Shown here: piece after piece, positions 24,680 through 35,100 of the stretch
Position numbering within the stretch: position 1 is the stretch's first letter
How the letters are laid out: every line of letters starts with the position of its first letter
Assembly (NCBI RefSeq): GCF_016894265.1
Contig: NZ_CP069791.1
Coordinates: 2,170,001-2,234,000 of the forward strand
DNA from: Corynebacterium tuberculostearicum
GTDB lineage: Bacteria; Actinomycetota; Actinomycetes; Mycobacteriales; Mycobacteriaceae
DNA: 64,000 nucleotides
Direction of reading: 5' to 3'
Position numbers and translations under genes: made by a program
The notes under the pieces: generated by a model
The model's database searches: none
What the model was told of the DNA's origin: nothing
The model's input: the letters and a program-made list of their open reading frames with translations, nothing else

Positions 24680-27201
24680 AGCTTTTCCATCGGCACTCCG
24701 CCGATGAGCATCAGCCGGACCTTACCGGAAGAACCAAAGTCCACGGTGACCGTGGCGCGCTTGCCGGAGCCGGACGTCTCAATGACAGTTCCGAGCCCGT
24801 ATTTAGCGTGATTGACACGGTCACCCACGGCTAGGTTGAGGTTATTGTTCTTAGGCATCGAGGTCGCCGCCGGCTTGCTGGTGCGCTGCGATGGGGAAGA
24901 CGCAGCGCGCCCTGCACCGCGCGCCCCAGACCTGGAACCACCACTGCCCCACCCGGACCAATCGCGGCCGTAGGAGCGACCATATTGGTAGTCGTCCTCG
25001 CCCCACGCTCCGGTCAGGGAGCTATCGGAGTCTTCGCGCCGCCAGTTGATGAGGTCTTCTGGGACCTCGCCGAGGAAGCGGCTGGCGGGATTAGTCACCG
25101 GATTGCCCCACGCCGAGCGCAAAATGGCGCGGGTAAGATACAACTGCTCGCGAGCGCGGGTAATACCTACATAGGCGAGGCGGCGTTCCTCGCTTAATTC
25201 CTTCGGGTCACCCAGTGAGCGCATATGCGGGAATTGGCCATCCTCCCAGCCGGTCAAAAAGACCACGGGGAACTCAAGACCCTTTGCGGTGTGCAAAGTC
25301 ATCATGGTGACCACACCAGTCTCGGAATCAGGGATCTGGTCAGCATCAGCCACCAGCGATACCTTTTCCAGGAATGCCTGCAGCGAACCGGGCGCGGCTT
25401 CGCCCTCCTCTACTAGCTCGGAGGGGTCCACTGCATCCGCACCGGAGGCGGCAAGCTGGTTGGCCGCCTCCGAGGTGAATTCGCGAGCCACCGATACCAA
25501 CTCGTTCAAGTTATCTAGGCGGGCACCGTCCTGCGGGTCATTCGAATTTTCCAATTCCGCCTTGTATCCCGTGGCATCCAAAATGGCGGAAAGCAGCTCG
25601 CCCAAATCCGGTTGGCCGGTAACCTCATCGCGCATGGACGGGATCTGATTGCGGATACCCTCCATCATGTCGTTGAATTTGGTTACTGCGTTAATGGCCC
25701 GGGTGCCAAGGCCAGGGACGTCGCCCCGAGGGACATCGGCAAGCGCCTTGCCAAAGCTAATGCCGTGGTTTTCCGCATGGAGGGCAATATGCCCCTGCGC
25801 CTTGTCACCAATGGCACGCTTGGGCACGTTGATGATGCGGCGCAGACTTACCGTATCGTCCGGGTTATCCAAGATGCGCAGGTAGGCCACCATGTCGCGG
25901 ATTTCGCGCCGCTCATAAAAGCGCGTGCCACCCACCACCTTGTACGGAATTCCGGAGCGAATGAAGATATCTTCCAGCGCACGGGAGGCGTTGTTGGTGC
26001 GGTACATGACCGCGATATCGGAATAGCTGCGGCCCCTATCCGCCAAGGAGTCGATTTCAGAGGCGATGAAGCGCGCCTCGTCGTGCTCATTATCGGCAAC
26101 GTAGCCTACGATCTGCTCGCCCTCACCGTGGGCGGTCCACAGGTTCTTCTCGCGGCGGTTCTCATTCTTGGCAATAACAGCATTGGCCGCGTTGAGAATG
26201 GTCTGCGTGGAGCGGTAGTTCTGCTCCAGCAAGATGGTGTGCGCCTGCGGGTAGTCGCGCTCGAATTCCTGAATATTGCGGATGGTGGCCCCGCGGAAGG
26301 CATAAATGGACTGATCGGAATCGCCCACGACGCATAGCTCCGGCGCATCCGGACCGAGCTCTCCCCTGCCCACGAGCGCAGCAACCAGCGCGTACTGGGC
26401 GTGGTTGGTGTCCTGGTACTCGTCGATAAGCACGTGCTTGAAGCGCCGGCGATAAAAATCCACCACCTGCTGGTGCTGGGTGAAAATCCGCACCACCTCA
26501 CCGATGAGATCATCAAAGTCCACGGCATTGGCCGCGCGCAGGCGGCGCTGGTATTCGGCATAGACCTGGGCCACGGTGGTTTCAAATGGGTTCTTGGTCT
26601 GCTGCGCCTTTTCCAGTGCGGATTCGGGACCGATGAGCTCATTTTTGTGATTAGAAATCTGATTAGCCAGCACGCGCGGGGTGTACTTCTTCAGATCCAG
26701 CTGCATGTCCTTAGCAATCATGGACAATAGCCGGCGGGCATCATCGCCATCATAAATAGTGAAATTGGTATTAAGACCTGGCACCAGCTGCGCATTTTGG
26801 CGCAGGATGCGCACGCAGATGGAGTGGAAGGTAGATACCCACATGCGCTCTGCCACGGGGCCTACCAGCCCACCCACGCGCTCCTTCATTTCCGCGGCGG
26901 CCTTATTAGTAAAGGTAATGGCGAGGATCTCCCACGGATTTACCCCGCGATGGCGCATGAGATAGGCAATGCGGCGGGTAAGCACGGCGGTCTTGCCGGA
27001 ACCAGCGCCGGCCACGATGAGCAGCGGGCTGCCCGAGTGGGTAACGGCCTCAAGCTGCTGTGGGTTGAGGCCCTCGGTCAAGGCATCGGGGGATTCGGAT
27101 TGCGGGCTTGCTGCGCGCGGTGCGCCGAAGCTGCCAAAGGGGCTTGGTGTGGGTGCGCCGCCGGTGGACGGGGAAGGGCTAAAAGGAGAGTTTTCGTTCA
27201 T
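24676..27201 (-). CDS. pcrA: ATP-dependent DNA helicase PcrA/UvrD
   Basis: An 841-residue SF1A 3'-5' helicase for nucleotide-excision repair and replication. Walker A 'GAGSGKTAVLTRR', motif II 'LIDEYQDTN', 'VVGDSDQSIYAFRGA' (III), 'LLEQNYRST' (IV), 'MTLHTAKGLEFPVVFLTG' (V) and 'EERRLAYVGITRAREQLYL' (VI) are all present. The C-terminus has a Ser/Gly/Arg-rich linker and a Tudor-like end ('VGDRVNHAKYGLGTV') known to bind RNA polymerase. The start ATG at 27201 follows GGAAGG; an in-frame start 33 bases earlier is less likely. A Pro/Ser-rich N-terminal extension of about 40 residues is present. Confidence 0.95.
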   Translation of the reverse strand: MNENSPFSPSPSTGGAPTPSPFGSFGAPRAASPQSESPDALTEGLNPQQLEAVTHSGSPLLIVAGAGSGKTAVLTRRIAYLMRHRGVNPWEILAITFTNKAAAEMKERVGGLVGPVAERMWVSTFHSICVRILRQNAQLVPGLNTNFTIYDGDDARRLLSMIAKDMQLDLKKYTPRVLANQISNHKNELIGPESALEKAQQTKNPFETTVAQVYAEYQRRLRAANAVDFDDLIGEVVRIFTQHQQVVDFYRRRFKHVLIDEYQDTNHAQYALVAALVGRGELGPDAPELCVVGDSDQSIYAFRGATIRNIQEFERDYPQAHTILLEQNYRSTQTILNAANAVIAKNENRREKNLWTAHGEGEQIVGYVADNEHDEARFIASEIDSLADRGRSYSDIAVMYRTNNASRALEDIFIRSGIPYKVVGGTRFYERREIRDMVAYLRILDNPDDTVSLRRIINVPKRAIGDKAQGHIALHAENHGISFGKALADVPRGDVPGLGTRAINAVTKFNDMMEGIRNQIPSMRDEVTGQPDLGELLSAILDATGYKAELENSNDPQDGARLDNLNELVSVAREFTSEAANQLAASGADAVDPSELVEEGEAAPGSLQAFLEKVSLVADADQIPDSETGVVTMMTLHTAKGLEFPVVFLTGWEDGQFPHMRSLGDPKELSEERRLAYVGITRAREQLYLTRAILRSAWGNPVTNPASRFLGEVPEDLINWRREDSDSSLTGAWGEDDYQYGRSYGRDWSGWGSGGSRSGARGAGRAASSPSQRTSKPAATSMPKNNNLNLAVGDRVNHAKYGLGTVIETSGSGKRATVTVDFGSSGKVRLMLIGGVPMEKL

Positions 27202-27298
27202 AGTGCCTTCCAACCTACTAGCCGCACCGGACACGCCCCGTATCCGCCGTGCGAGCTGCTATTTCCTTTTGCGCGGGCGGGTGGCACAATATGGTCTT

Positions 27299-27622
27299 AT
27301 GACCGCAGAAGATAAGAAGGACATCGTCGATAACGGCCTGGACATCCGCACGCCTTCGGGTACGGATGATCCCCTTTCTGATGCGGAGATCCAGCAATAT
27401 CGCGAAGAAATCAACCGCATGGACCGCATCATCTTGGATGCTGCCAAGCGCCGCACGGAAGTCTCTCAGGCCATTGGCCGCACCCGCATGAGCTCTGGCG
27501 GCACCCGCCTGGTCCACACCCGCGAGATCGCCATTTTGAATCAGTTCCGCGATGAACTTGGGGAAGAAGGCCCCACCATCGCTTCGGCGCTGCTACGGAT
27601 GGGCCGCGGCCGGCTGGGTTAG
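27299..27622 (+). CDS. Chorismate mutase (AroQ type)
   Basis: A 107-residue all-helical mutase converting chorismate to prephenate for Phe/Tyr synthesis. The core helix 'EEINRMDRIILDAAKRRTEVSQAIGRTRMSSGG' contains the conserved Arg and Lys region, and 'LVHTREIAILNQFRDELGEEG' follows. As in mycobacteria (Rv0948c, next to uvrD1), it sits divergent from pcrA. In that family the small enzyme needs DAHP synthase as an activating partner. There is no clear ribosome site. Confidence 0.88.
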   Translation: MTAEDKKDIVDNGLDIRTPSGTDDPLSDAEIQQYREEINRMDRIILDAAKRRTEVSQAIGRTRMSSGGTRLVHTREIAILNQFRDELGEEGPTIASALLRMGRGRLG

Positions 27623-27669
27623 CCGTATAATTACTGGCCAGCCGATACTATGCAGTACCCTGAATTAGC

Positions 27670-29016
27670 ATGAATGCAGTTCTCGTCGCCGTCATAGTCA
27701 TGCTCGTGCTCGCCCTCCTGCGCGTGCATGTAGTGGTAGCGCTCTTCCTAGGAGCTATCGTCGGCGGGCTCTTGTCGGGCATGGGGCTTGATGCCACCAT
27801 GGTCGCCTTCCAAGACGGCTTGGGCGGCGGCGCCAAGATTGCCCTAAGCTATGCCCTCTTGGGCGCTTTTGCCATGGGCGTAGCCTCGGCCGGGCTGCCA
27901 CAGGTCCTGGCTAATTTCCTCATCCGCAAGCTCGGCGGCAGCGGCGAAGCAGACCCCAAAGCCGCCCTGGCCACCAAGTGGATGCTCATCCTCGGACTCA
28001 TCGCTATGTCCGTGATGAGCCAGAACCTCATCCCGGTCCACATCGCCTTCATTCCGCTCATCATCCCGCCGCTACTTACAGTGATGAATAAGCTGCGCCT
28101 GGACCGCCGGCTGATTACTACCTGCCTGACCTTCGGCCTTATCACCACCTACATGTTCATTCCGGTGGGCTTTGGCTCCATCTACTTAAACGACATCCTG
28201 CTCTTTAATATCCAGCAGGCGGGGCTTGATACCTCCGATATCAATATCATGCAGGTTATGGGCGTACCAGCGCTCGGCATGCTCGCCGGCCTACTCATCG
28301 CCATCTTCATTAGCTACCGCAAACCGCGCGACTATGAAAACCTGCCCATCGCAGCTGAGGAGCACCAAGAGGCCCCCTCTGCCTATAAGGTGTGGGTTTC
28401 CGTCGTGGCCATCATTGCCACCTTTGCGGTGCAGATTGTCATGCAGGCGCTCGACTTCGAATCCGATGGCCTCATGGTCGGCGCGCTGACCGGCCTGGGA
28501 ATTTTGCTGCTTACCGGCGCGGTGGATTGGAAGCACGCGGACGATGTCTTTACCAATGGCATGAAGATGATGGCTCTTATCGGATTCATCATGATCACCG
28601 CCCAGGGTTTTGCCTCGGTTATGACGGCCACCGATGAGGTAGGCCCGCTGGTGGATGCCACCGCCAACCTCTTTGGCACCAATAAGGTCCTCTCCGCCGG
28701 CGCGATGCTGGTGGTAGGCCTCGTGGTCACCATGGGCATCGGCTCGTCCTTTTCCACCCTGCCCATCATTTCCGTTATCTATGTGCCGCTGTGCATGTCG
28801 TTGGGCTTTAGCCCCGCGGCCACCGTGGCGCTTATTGGCACGGCAGGCGCGCTTGGCGACGCCGGCTCTCCCGCCTCCGACTCCACCCTCGGCCCCACCG
28901 CGGGCCTCGGCGCGGACGGACAGCACGACCACATCCGCGACTCGGTCATTCCCACCTTCATCCACTTCAATATTCCGCTGCTTATCGCCGGCTGGGCAGG
29001 CGCGCTCATCCTCTAA
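27670..29016 (+). CDS. Na+/H+ antiporter family protein
   Basis: A 448-residue integral membrane protein of about eleven helices: 'AVLVAVIVMLVLALLRVHVVVALFLGAIVGGLL' at the start, 'MSVMSQNLIPVHIAFIPLIIPPLL', 'AAGLLTGAVDWKHADDVF' region, 'MGIGSSFSTLPIISVIYVPL' and 'GTAGALGDAGSPASDSTLGPTAGLGADGQHDHI'. The last motif is typical of the NhaC-like antiporter family. It probably exchanges Na+ or a carboxylate for protons. It begins 47 bp after chorismate mutase. The substrate is not determined by sequence. Confidence 0.8.
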   Translation: MNAVLVAVIVMLVLALLRVHVVVALFLGAIVGGLLSGMGLDATMVAFQDGLGGGAKIALSYALLGAFAMGVASAGLPQVLANFLIRKLGGSGEADPKAALATKWMLILGLIAMSVMSQNLIPVHIAFIPLIIPPLLTVMNKLRLDRRLITTCLTFGLITTYMFIPVGFGSIYLNDILLFNIQQAGLDTSDINIMQVMGVPALGMLAGLLIAIFISYRKPRDYENLPIAAEEHQEAPSAYKVWVSVVAIIATFAVQIVMQALDFESDGLMVGALTGLGILLLTGAVDWKHADDVFTNGMKMMALIGFIMITAQGFASVMTATDEVGPLVDATANLFGTNKVLSAGAMLVVGLVVTMGIGSSFSTLPIISVIYVPLCMSLGFSPAATVALIGTAGALGDAGSPASDSTLGPTAGLGADGQHDHIRDSVIPTFIHFNIPLLIAGWAGALIL

Positions 29017-29102
29017 AAGGCCCCGACGCGGTGGCGCTTTCTGGACTACGGTGGGAGGGGTACATGTTGCCAATGCGCTAGTTGCCAGAAAGGCCTACCA
29101 CC

Positions 29103-30740
29103 ATGGATATCACCGCATCTGCCCAGTGGAGCGAGCTCGCGAAGGTATATGAGGACAAGAAGGACCTCAACCTCCGCGAGCTTTTTGCCGCCGATGCAGA
29201 CCGCGCCCGCAACTTCACCTTCGACGCCGCCGGGCTGCACGTCGATCTGTCGAAGAACCTGATCGACGGGGACATCGTCAAGCAGCTGGTGGAGGTAGCC
29301 AAGGCCGCCGACCTTGAGGCCCGCCGCGACGCCATGTTCGCCGGCGAGCACATCAACAACACCGAGGACCGCGCCGTGCTGCATACCGCGCTGCGCATCC
29401 CGGCCGAAGATGACTTGAGCGTCGATGGCCAGGACGTTGCCGCCGATGTCCACGAGGTCTTGGGCCGCATGCGTGATTTTGCCACCGCGCTGCGCTCCGG
29501 CGCTTGGCTGGGGCACACCGGCCACACCATCAAAAAGGTGGTCAACATCGGCATCGGCGGCTCCGACCTTGGTCCGGCCATGGCGGCCAAGGCACTGCGT
29601 TCCTATGAGGTCGCTGGCATCTCCGCTGAGTTCGTCTCCAACGTTGACCCGGCCGATATGGCCGCCACGCTCGATGGCCTGGATGCAGAATCCACCCTAT
29701 TCATCATCGCCTCCAAGACGTTTACCACTCAGGAGACGCTGACCAATGCGCACGCTGCGCGCCGCTGGCTCATCGAGCAATTCGATGGTGATGAATCCGC
29801 CGTGGCCAAGCACTTCGTCGCCGTGTCCACCAATGCGGAGAAGGTAGCCGAGTTCGGCATCGATACCGAGAACATGTTCCCGTTCTGGAATTGGGTCGGC
29901 GGCCGCTACTCTGTGGATTGCGCCATCGGCCTGTCCCTCATGTGCACCATCGGCCCGATGGACTTCATGCGCTTCCTCGAGGGCTTCCACGCCATGGACA
30001 AGCACTTCCGCACCACCCCACTGGAAGAAAACGTCCCGGCACTCATGGGCCTCTTGGGTGTCTGGTACACCAACTTCTTCGGCGCCCAGACCCACGCCGT
30101 GCTCCCCTATTCCCAGGACCTCGGCCGCTTCCCGGCCTACCTGCAGCAGCTGACCATGGAATCCAATGGCAAGTCCGTGCGCCGCGACGGCACCGCGGTC
30201 ACCGTTCCATCCACCGGGGAAATCTACTGGGGCGAGCCGGGCACCAATGGCCAGCACGCTTTCTTCCAACTCATGCACCAAGGCACCCGCCTCATCCCGG
30301 CGGACTTCATCGGGTTTGCCCGCCCGAAGCAGGACTTCCCCACCGCCGATGGCTCCGGGTCCATGCATGATCTGCTCATGGGCAACTTCTTTGCGCAGAC
30401 CAAGGTGTTGGCCTTTGGCAAGACCGCAGAGGAAATCGCGGCCGAAGGCGTAGACGAGGCCGTCGTGCCCCATAAGGTCATGCCGGGCAACCGCCCGACC
30501 ACCACCATCCTGGCTGAGGAGCTCACCCCGCAGACCCTCGGCGCGCTCATCGCGCTTTATGAGCACATCGTGTTTACCCAGGGCGTTATCTGGGATATCA
30601 ATTCCTTTGATCAGTGGGGCGTGGAGCTGGGCAAGCAGCAGGCTAATGATCTGGCCCCAGCCGTCTCCGGCGCTGCCGCCGCCGACTCCGGCGACCAGTC
30701 CACCGATGAGCTCATCGGTTGGTATCGCTCCAACCGCTAA
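29103..30740 (+). CDS. pgi: Glucose-6-phosphate isomerase
   Basis: A 545-residue glycolytic isomerase. Signatures: '[19 protein letters not shown]', '[13 protein letters not shown]', '[20 protein letters not shown]', '[24 protein letters not shown]' and '[13 protein letters not shown]' with the active-site Lys. Full length. An AGAAAGG site precedes the ATG by several bases. It is followed by a strong terminator. Confidence 0.97.
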   Translation: MDITASAQWSELAKVYEDKKDLNLRELFAADADRARNFTFDAAGLHVDLSKNLIDGDIVKQLVEVAKAADLEARRDAMFAGEHINNTEDRAVLHTALRIPAEDDLSVDGQDVAADVHEVLGRMRDFATALRSGAWLGHTGHTIKKVVNIGIGGSDLGPAMAAKALRSYEVAGISAEFVSNVDPADMAATLDGLDAESTLFIIASKTFTTQETLTNAHAARRWLIEQFDGDESAVAKHFVAVSTNAEKVAEFGIDTENMFPFWNWVGGRYSVDCAIGLSLMCTIGPMDFMRFLEGFHAMDKHFRTTPLEENVPALMGLLGVWYTNFFGAQTHAVLPYSQDLGRFPAYLQQLTMESNGKSVRRDGTAVTVPSTGEIYWGEPGTNGQHAFFQLMHQGTRLIPADFIGFARPKQDFPTADGSGSMHDLLMGNFFAQTKVLAFGKTAEEIAAEGVDEAVVPHKVMPGNRPTTTILAEELTPQTLGALIALYEHIVFTQGVIWDINSFDQWGVELGKQQANDLAPAVSGAAAADSGDQSTDELIGWYRSNR

Positions 30741-30753
30741 AGGCCCACTTTTA

Positions 30754-30799
30754 GCCGCGTTATCCCCTCCCACCCACTCGGCGGGGCGGATAACGCGGC
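30754..30799 (+). terminator. Terminator after pgi
   Basis: GCCGCGTTATCC pairs with GGATAACGCGGC across a C/A-rich loop, followed by TGCTTTAT. Confidence 0.8.
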
Positions 30800-30831
30800 T
30801 GCTTTATGGCCTCGCTTGTCCCACGTCTATG

Positions 30832-30893
30832 TAAAACAAACACGTTCTGCCCCAAATCAAAGGAAAATTAGGCAGAACGTGCTTGTTTGTCAG
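30832..30893 (-). terminator. Terminator after yccF
   Basis: On the minus strand GCACGTTCTGCC pairs with GGCAGAACGTG and is followed by TTTGTTTT. A 20-base AT-rich loop separates the arms. Confidence 0.7.
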
Positions 30894-30904
30894 TAGAATG
30901 CGGT

Positions 30905-31318
30905 TTAGAGCTTGACCATCGGTTCCCAGCCGAAGGGGATTTCCTCCGAGTTCACAATCCGGCGGCCGAACGGAAAGCAGGTCACTGGGATCATCTTCAA
31001 GTTGGCCAGCGCGGCTGGGATGCCCACGATGGTCACTACCTGTGCCGCCGCGGTGGTTATGTGACCAATCGCCAACCATAGGCCGGCGACCACGAACCAG
31101 ACGACGTTGGAAAAGGTGGACATGGAGCCGCTGCCCTTGACTGGCTGCACCACCGAGCGGCCAAACGGCCACAGGGCGAAGTTAGCCATGCGGAACGACG
31201 CCACGCCCGCGGGGATAGTAACGATGAAGATGCAGGCAATGATGCCAAAGATGAAATAGGCAAGGGCTAGGAGGAACCCGCCGGTAATAAACCAAACGAT
31301 GTTAAGAAAGGTACGCAT
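30905..31318 (-). CDS. YccF domain-containing membrane protein
   Basis: A 137-residue protein built from two similar halves: 'FLNIVWFITGGFLLALAYFIFGIIACIFIVTIPAGVASFRMANFALWPFGR' and 'FSNVVWFVVAGLWLAIGHITTAAAQVVTIVGIPAALANLKMIPVTCFPFGR'. Each carries the WxPFG/FPFGR end of the YccF repeat and two hydrophobic helices. The ATG at 31318 follows a GGGGG ribosome site; an ATG nine bases upstream is less likely. The family's function is unknown. It lies 24 bp after nei2. Confidence 0.85.
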   Translation of the reverse strand: MRTFLNIVWFITGGFLLALAYFIFGIIACIFIVTIPAGVASFRMANFALWPFGRSVVQPVKGSGSMSTFSNVVWFVVAGLWLAIGHITTAAAQVVTIVGIPAALANLKMIPVTCFPFGRRIVNSEEIPFGWEPMVKL

Positions 31319-31342
31319 GTCCCCCACACTAGCGCGGGAGTC

Positions 31343-32161
31343 TTAGTGCGCGGGGTGAAGTGGCTGGCAATGCGGGCACCACCAGATGATGCGCTCGAGT
31401 TCGCCTTCATCACCTCCGCAGTCCACACCGCCGAGCGCACCCTTGGTGATGAACGTGCCACAGCGACGACAGCGCTTGCGGTTGCGCCCGAAGACATAGG
31501 TGGTCTCCCCGGCGCGGCGCACGCCGGTGGTCACGCGCACCGGGGATGTGCGGTTGGCCCACATGATGCGCCGAGAGATGTCGAGTATGCGGGCGGTGTC
31601 GACCTCGGCCACCGGTGTGGCCGGGTGCACCCCCGCAAGGAAACAGGCCTCGGCGCGGTATTCATTGCCGATCCCCGCGACGACTTTTTGGTCTAGCAGC
31701 GCCGCTCCGATGGCTCGCTGCGGCCGGGAGTTAAGCCGGCGCAGGGCCTCCTCGCGGTCCCAGTCGGGGTCGAGAATGTCCGGACCGAGGTGAACGATGC
31801 GCTGGTGGTAGTGGTCGGCGGGATAGATGTCCACGAAGCCCAGCTGGTGGCCAACGACCTCGATATCGCGCGGGGCGTTGGCTAGCTGCAGCACGATGCG
31901 GGCGGTATGCCCAGGCTTGCGCCAGCGATCGCCTGCGTAGTGGATGGCCCAAGTGCCTTCCATCTTGAGGTGGGTGTGCACGATGGTCTGGTCGAATTGC
32001 ATAAAGAGGTGCTTGCCGTAGGGCCAGACGCGCTCGCACACCATGCCGTCTAGGTGCATGGTGGCATAGCGCGGCACGCGCACGGAGCAGCCGGTGACTA
32101 CGCGGCCGGTCATGAACTGCAGGCGGTTGGATAGCTGCAGGACGGAATCGCCTTCGGGCAT
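31343..32161 (-). CDS. nei2: Formamidopyrimidine/endonuclease VIII-like DNA glycosylase (Nei2)
   Basis: A 272-residue base-excision glycosylase/AP lyase. The mature N-terminus begins Pro-Glu ('MPEGDS'), the catalytic pair of the Fpg/Nei family. The H2TH region is 'LLDQKVVAGIGNEYRAEACFLAGVHP', and the C-terminal zinc finger has CRRC...C..C ('RCRRCGTF' and 'WWCPHCQ'). It starts 18 bp after the lhr stop codon, so the two are co-transcribed. The same lhr-nei pair occurs in M. tuberculosis. Confidence 0.93.
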   Translation of the reverse strand: MPEGDSVLQLSNRLQFMTGRVVTGCSVRVPRYATMHLDGMVCERVWPYGKHLFMQFDQTIVHTHLKMEGTWAIHYAGDRWRKPGHTARIVLQLANAPRDIEVVGHQLGFVDIYPADHYHQRIVHLGPDILDPDWDREEALRRLNSRPQRAIGAALLDQKVVAGIGNEYRAEACFLAGVHPATPVAEVDTARILDISRRIMWANRTSPVRVTTGVRRAGETTYVFGRNRKRCRRCGTFITKGALGGVDCGGDEGELERIIWWCPHCQPLHPAH

Positions 32162-32179
32162 AACACCTCCTGTGGATCT

Positions 32180-35100
32180 TTAGCGGCGGTACCCGCCGCG
32201 CGGGCGGAAACCACCATTATTGCGCGGAGCGGGCGGCGGATCATCAAAGCTAAGCTCTTCGATGGCCTCGGTCGCCCGGCGGCCTGCCCGCGGGGTACGC
32301 GGAGCGGCGGCGCGGGCGGAAATGCGCACGCCCTTCGGTGTAATCCCGGCGCCGGCGTCGCGCAGGTGGGCCGCCGCATCGGTTTTATGGATGGGGCTGC
32401 CATTGCACTTTTCGACGACCAACGGGGACAACGCTCCCCTTGCCACCATGTCCGTGAGCGCGGAAACCAAGCGGGGATATACCTCGGCGGGGTCGATGCC
32501 ATCGGGCAGCGATTCGATAAAGGTGGTGAGGGTTTTGCCGCCGCGGGTGAGGTGGGCGATGGGGAGGCCGTCGATAAGCACCACCAGCGCACCGGCCGAA
32601 CGGGTGGGCCCGCCGGTGGCCTTGCCGTCGGCGTCGTCGCGCTGCGGCCAGGGCAGGGCCGCACCGTATGGGTTGGCCGGGTCGCAGGCGGCGAGAACGA
32701 AGGTCTCGGGCTCGGTGGTGCCAGAGGGCCAGCCGGTCACGTCCGGGGAATCGGCCAGCCCACGCAAGCGGTCGATGATGGCGGGCGTGGAAAATTGGGC
32801 GGCGCCCAGCCCATCGATGACGTAGCCGCGCATGGCCTTGCCGGATTCCTCGAAGCCGGAGAGCACCTTATAGGCCAGCGCGAAACCGCCGAGCACGTCC
32901 TCGGCCACGACGGAGCCGCGGGTGAGCACGCCGTAGCGGTCGAGCCAGGCCTCGCCGTGGGCGACGGAGCGGGAAGTGGCATCGGTGGCGGCAGGGACGG
33001 CGAGCGACCACCGGCCCATGACATCGGGCGGGGTCCCGGCGCCCGCGGCGTTCTGCGCTTGGGCGAAGGAGGTGCGCCCCATGCGCAGGCGGGAGCGGGT
33101 AGGCCGGCGCTTCGAGCGGTGCGCGGTGCGGCCTGAGCGCGAACCGCCGGATGACAGCCGGGTGCGGATCGGCGCGAAGGAATCGGGGCTTACCAGGCCC
33201 ATCTCCACTAACCCCCAGAGGGCCTCGCGGGTCTCCTCGGTGGTACCGGGGGCCTCGGCGGCAATATCGGCAAAGAGGAAGCCACCGCCGCGGCCGAGGA
33301 CATCGAGGATGGAGCGCTGCACCATGCTGACGCCCTCGGCATCCGTTTCCGGGGCGAGTTGAGCAGCATAGTCTGAGGGCAACAGCATGATCCAGGGGTC
33401 GGCCGCGCCGGCCTTGCCAGCACCCACAATGAGCACCTCGCCATTGGAGGTGAGCTCATCGAGCATGGTGGGTGAATAATCGCCCACCCGAGCGGGCAGG
33501 ATGAGCGATTCCCACGCAGAGGCGGGCAGACGCACCCCGGCGAGCTGCTCGATGACGGAAAAGACGCCATCGGCACCGCGCAGGACCGGGCGCTTTCCAG
33601 CCGGTGCGATGCTATGCCACTCCGGCAAGAAGCGGGCGAAGGTAGCGCCCGAGACCGGCTCGGTGGCAGCCCTAGCTGCGGCGAGCGAGCGCGAACGAAT
33701 CGTCTTGAGCACCGCGGCGGCGCAATACTCCTGCTCCTCCACTCCCTGGCGATAGCGGCCTTCTACTACCCCATCGAGCGCGCCGAGGACAGTGTGCGCG
33801 GCGGAGACGGATATGCCGAAGGCCGCAGTGAGATCGCGCAGCACAAACGGACCGCGGGTGCGCGCCCACCGCGAGACCAGCTGCGGCAAGGCATCAGAAA
33901 TGGTGGCCACTTGGGCAGGGATGCCGGGAGGGATGGGGATGCCTAGGGCGTCGCGAAGCAGGGGCGCATCCTGGGCCTGGGCTAAGTGCTCGCGCCCGCC
34001 AATGCGCACGCGCATAATCCGGGTGCCCAGCTGGTCCAAGGAGGATAGCGGCACGTCGGTGTGCTCGCTCAGCTCGTCGACGGGAATCGGCCCCAGCACG
34101 CGCAGCAGGTCCGCAACCCCCTCGGTGGTACGAGCCCGGCGCGAGGGATCGGTGCGTTGGAGCTGGGCGTGAACCTCAGCGATGATCTCTGGATCGAGCA
34201 GCTCGCGCAGCTCTACCGTGCCGAGCAGCTTGGCTAAAAGCGCCGGGTCTAGGGCCAGTGCGGCCGCGCGCTTTTCTGCCAACGGGGAATCGCCCTCGTA
34301 CATGAATGCGCCGGTGTAGTTAAACAGCAGCGAAGAGGCAAAGGGCGAAGGTTGCTCGGTGGTGACCTCCGCGATGCGGATGCGGCGATGGCCCAGCTCC
34401 CGCATGACCTCCGTAAGCGCCGGCACATCGTAGACGTCCTGGACGCACTCGCGCACCGTCTCCAAGATGATGGGAAAGGACGGGTACTTGCGGGCAACGT
34501 CCAAAAGCTGCTCGGCGCGCTGGCGCTGCTGCCACAGCGGTGCGCGCTTGCCCGGGTTGCGGCGAGGCAAGAGCAACGCGCGGGCCGCGCATTCGCGGAA
34601 GCGGGAGGCAAAGAGCGCGGAATTGCCCACTTGCTCGGCCACGATATCGGCGATCTCATCGGCGTCGAAGTCAAAGATGGATCCATCGGGCTCGGATTCG
34701 GCCTCAGGCAGGCGCAGCACGATGCCGTCATCGCCGGCCACCGCCTGCGGGTCCATGCCGGTGCGCTCGCCCACCCGGGCGCCTACCGCAAGCGCCCACG
34801 CGGAGTTGACCGGCCGGCCAAACGGGGTATGCAGCACCACCCGCCAATCCCCCAGCTCATCGCGGAAGCGCTCGAGCACCAATGTCTTTTCATCCGGGAT
34901 GACACCGGTGGCCTCGTTCTGCTCCTGCAGATAGGCCACGATATTGGAGCGCGCATTATCATCGGCATCCGCGATAACTTCCGGCGAGCTAAAGACCTCG
35001 CGGCGGTACTCGCCCAGCGCCTTGCCCAGCTCATAGGGGCGACCCGCGCCATCACCATTCCAAAACGGCAGGCGCCCGGTATGCCCCGGCGCGGGCGTGA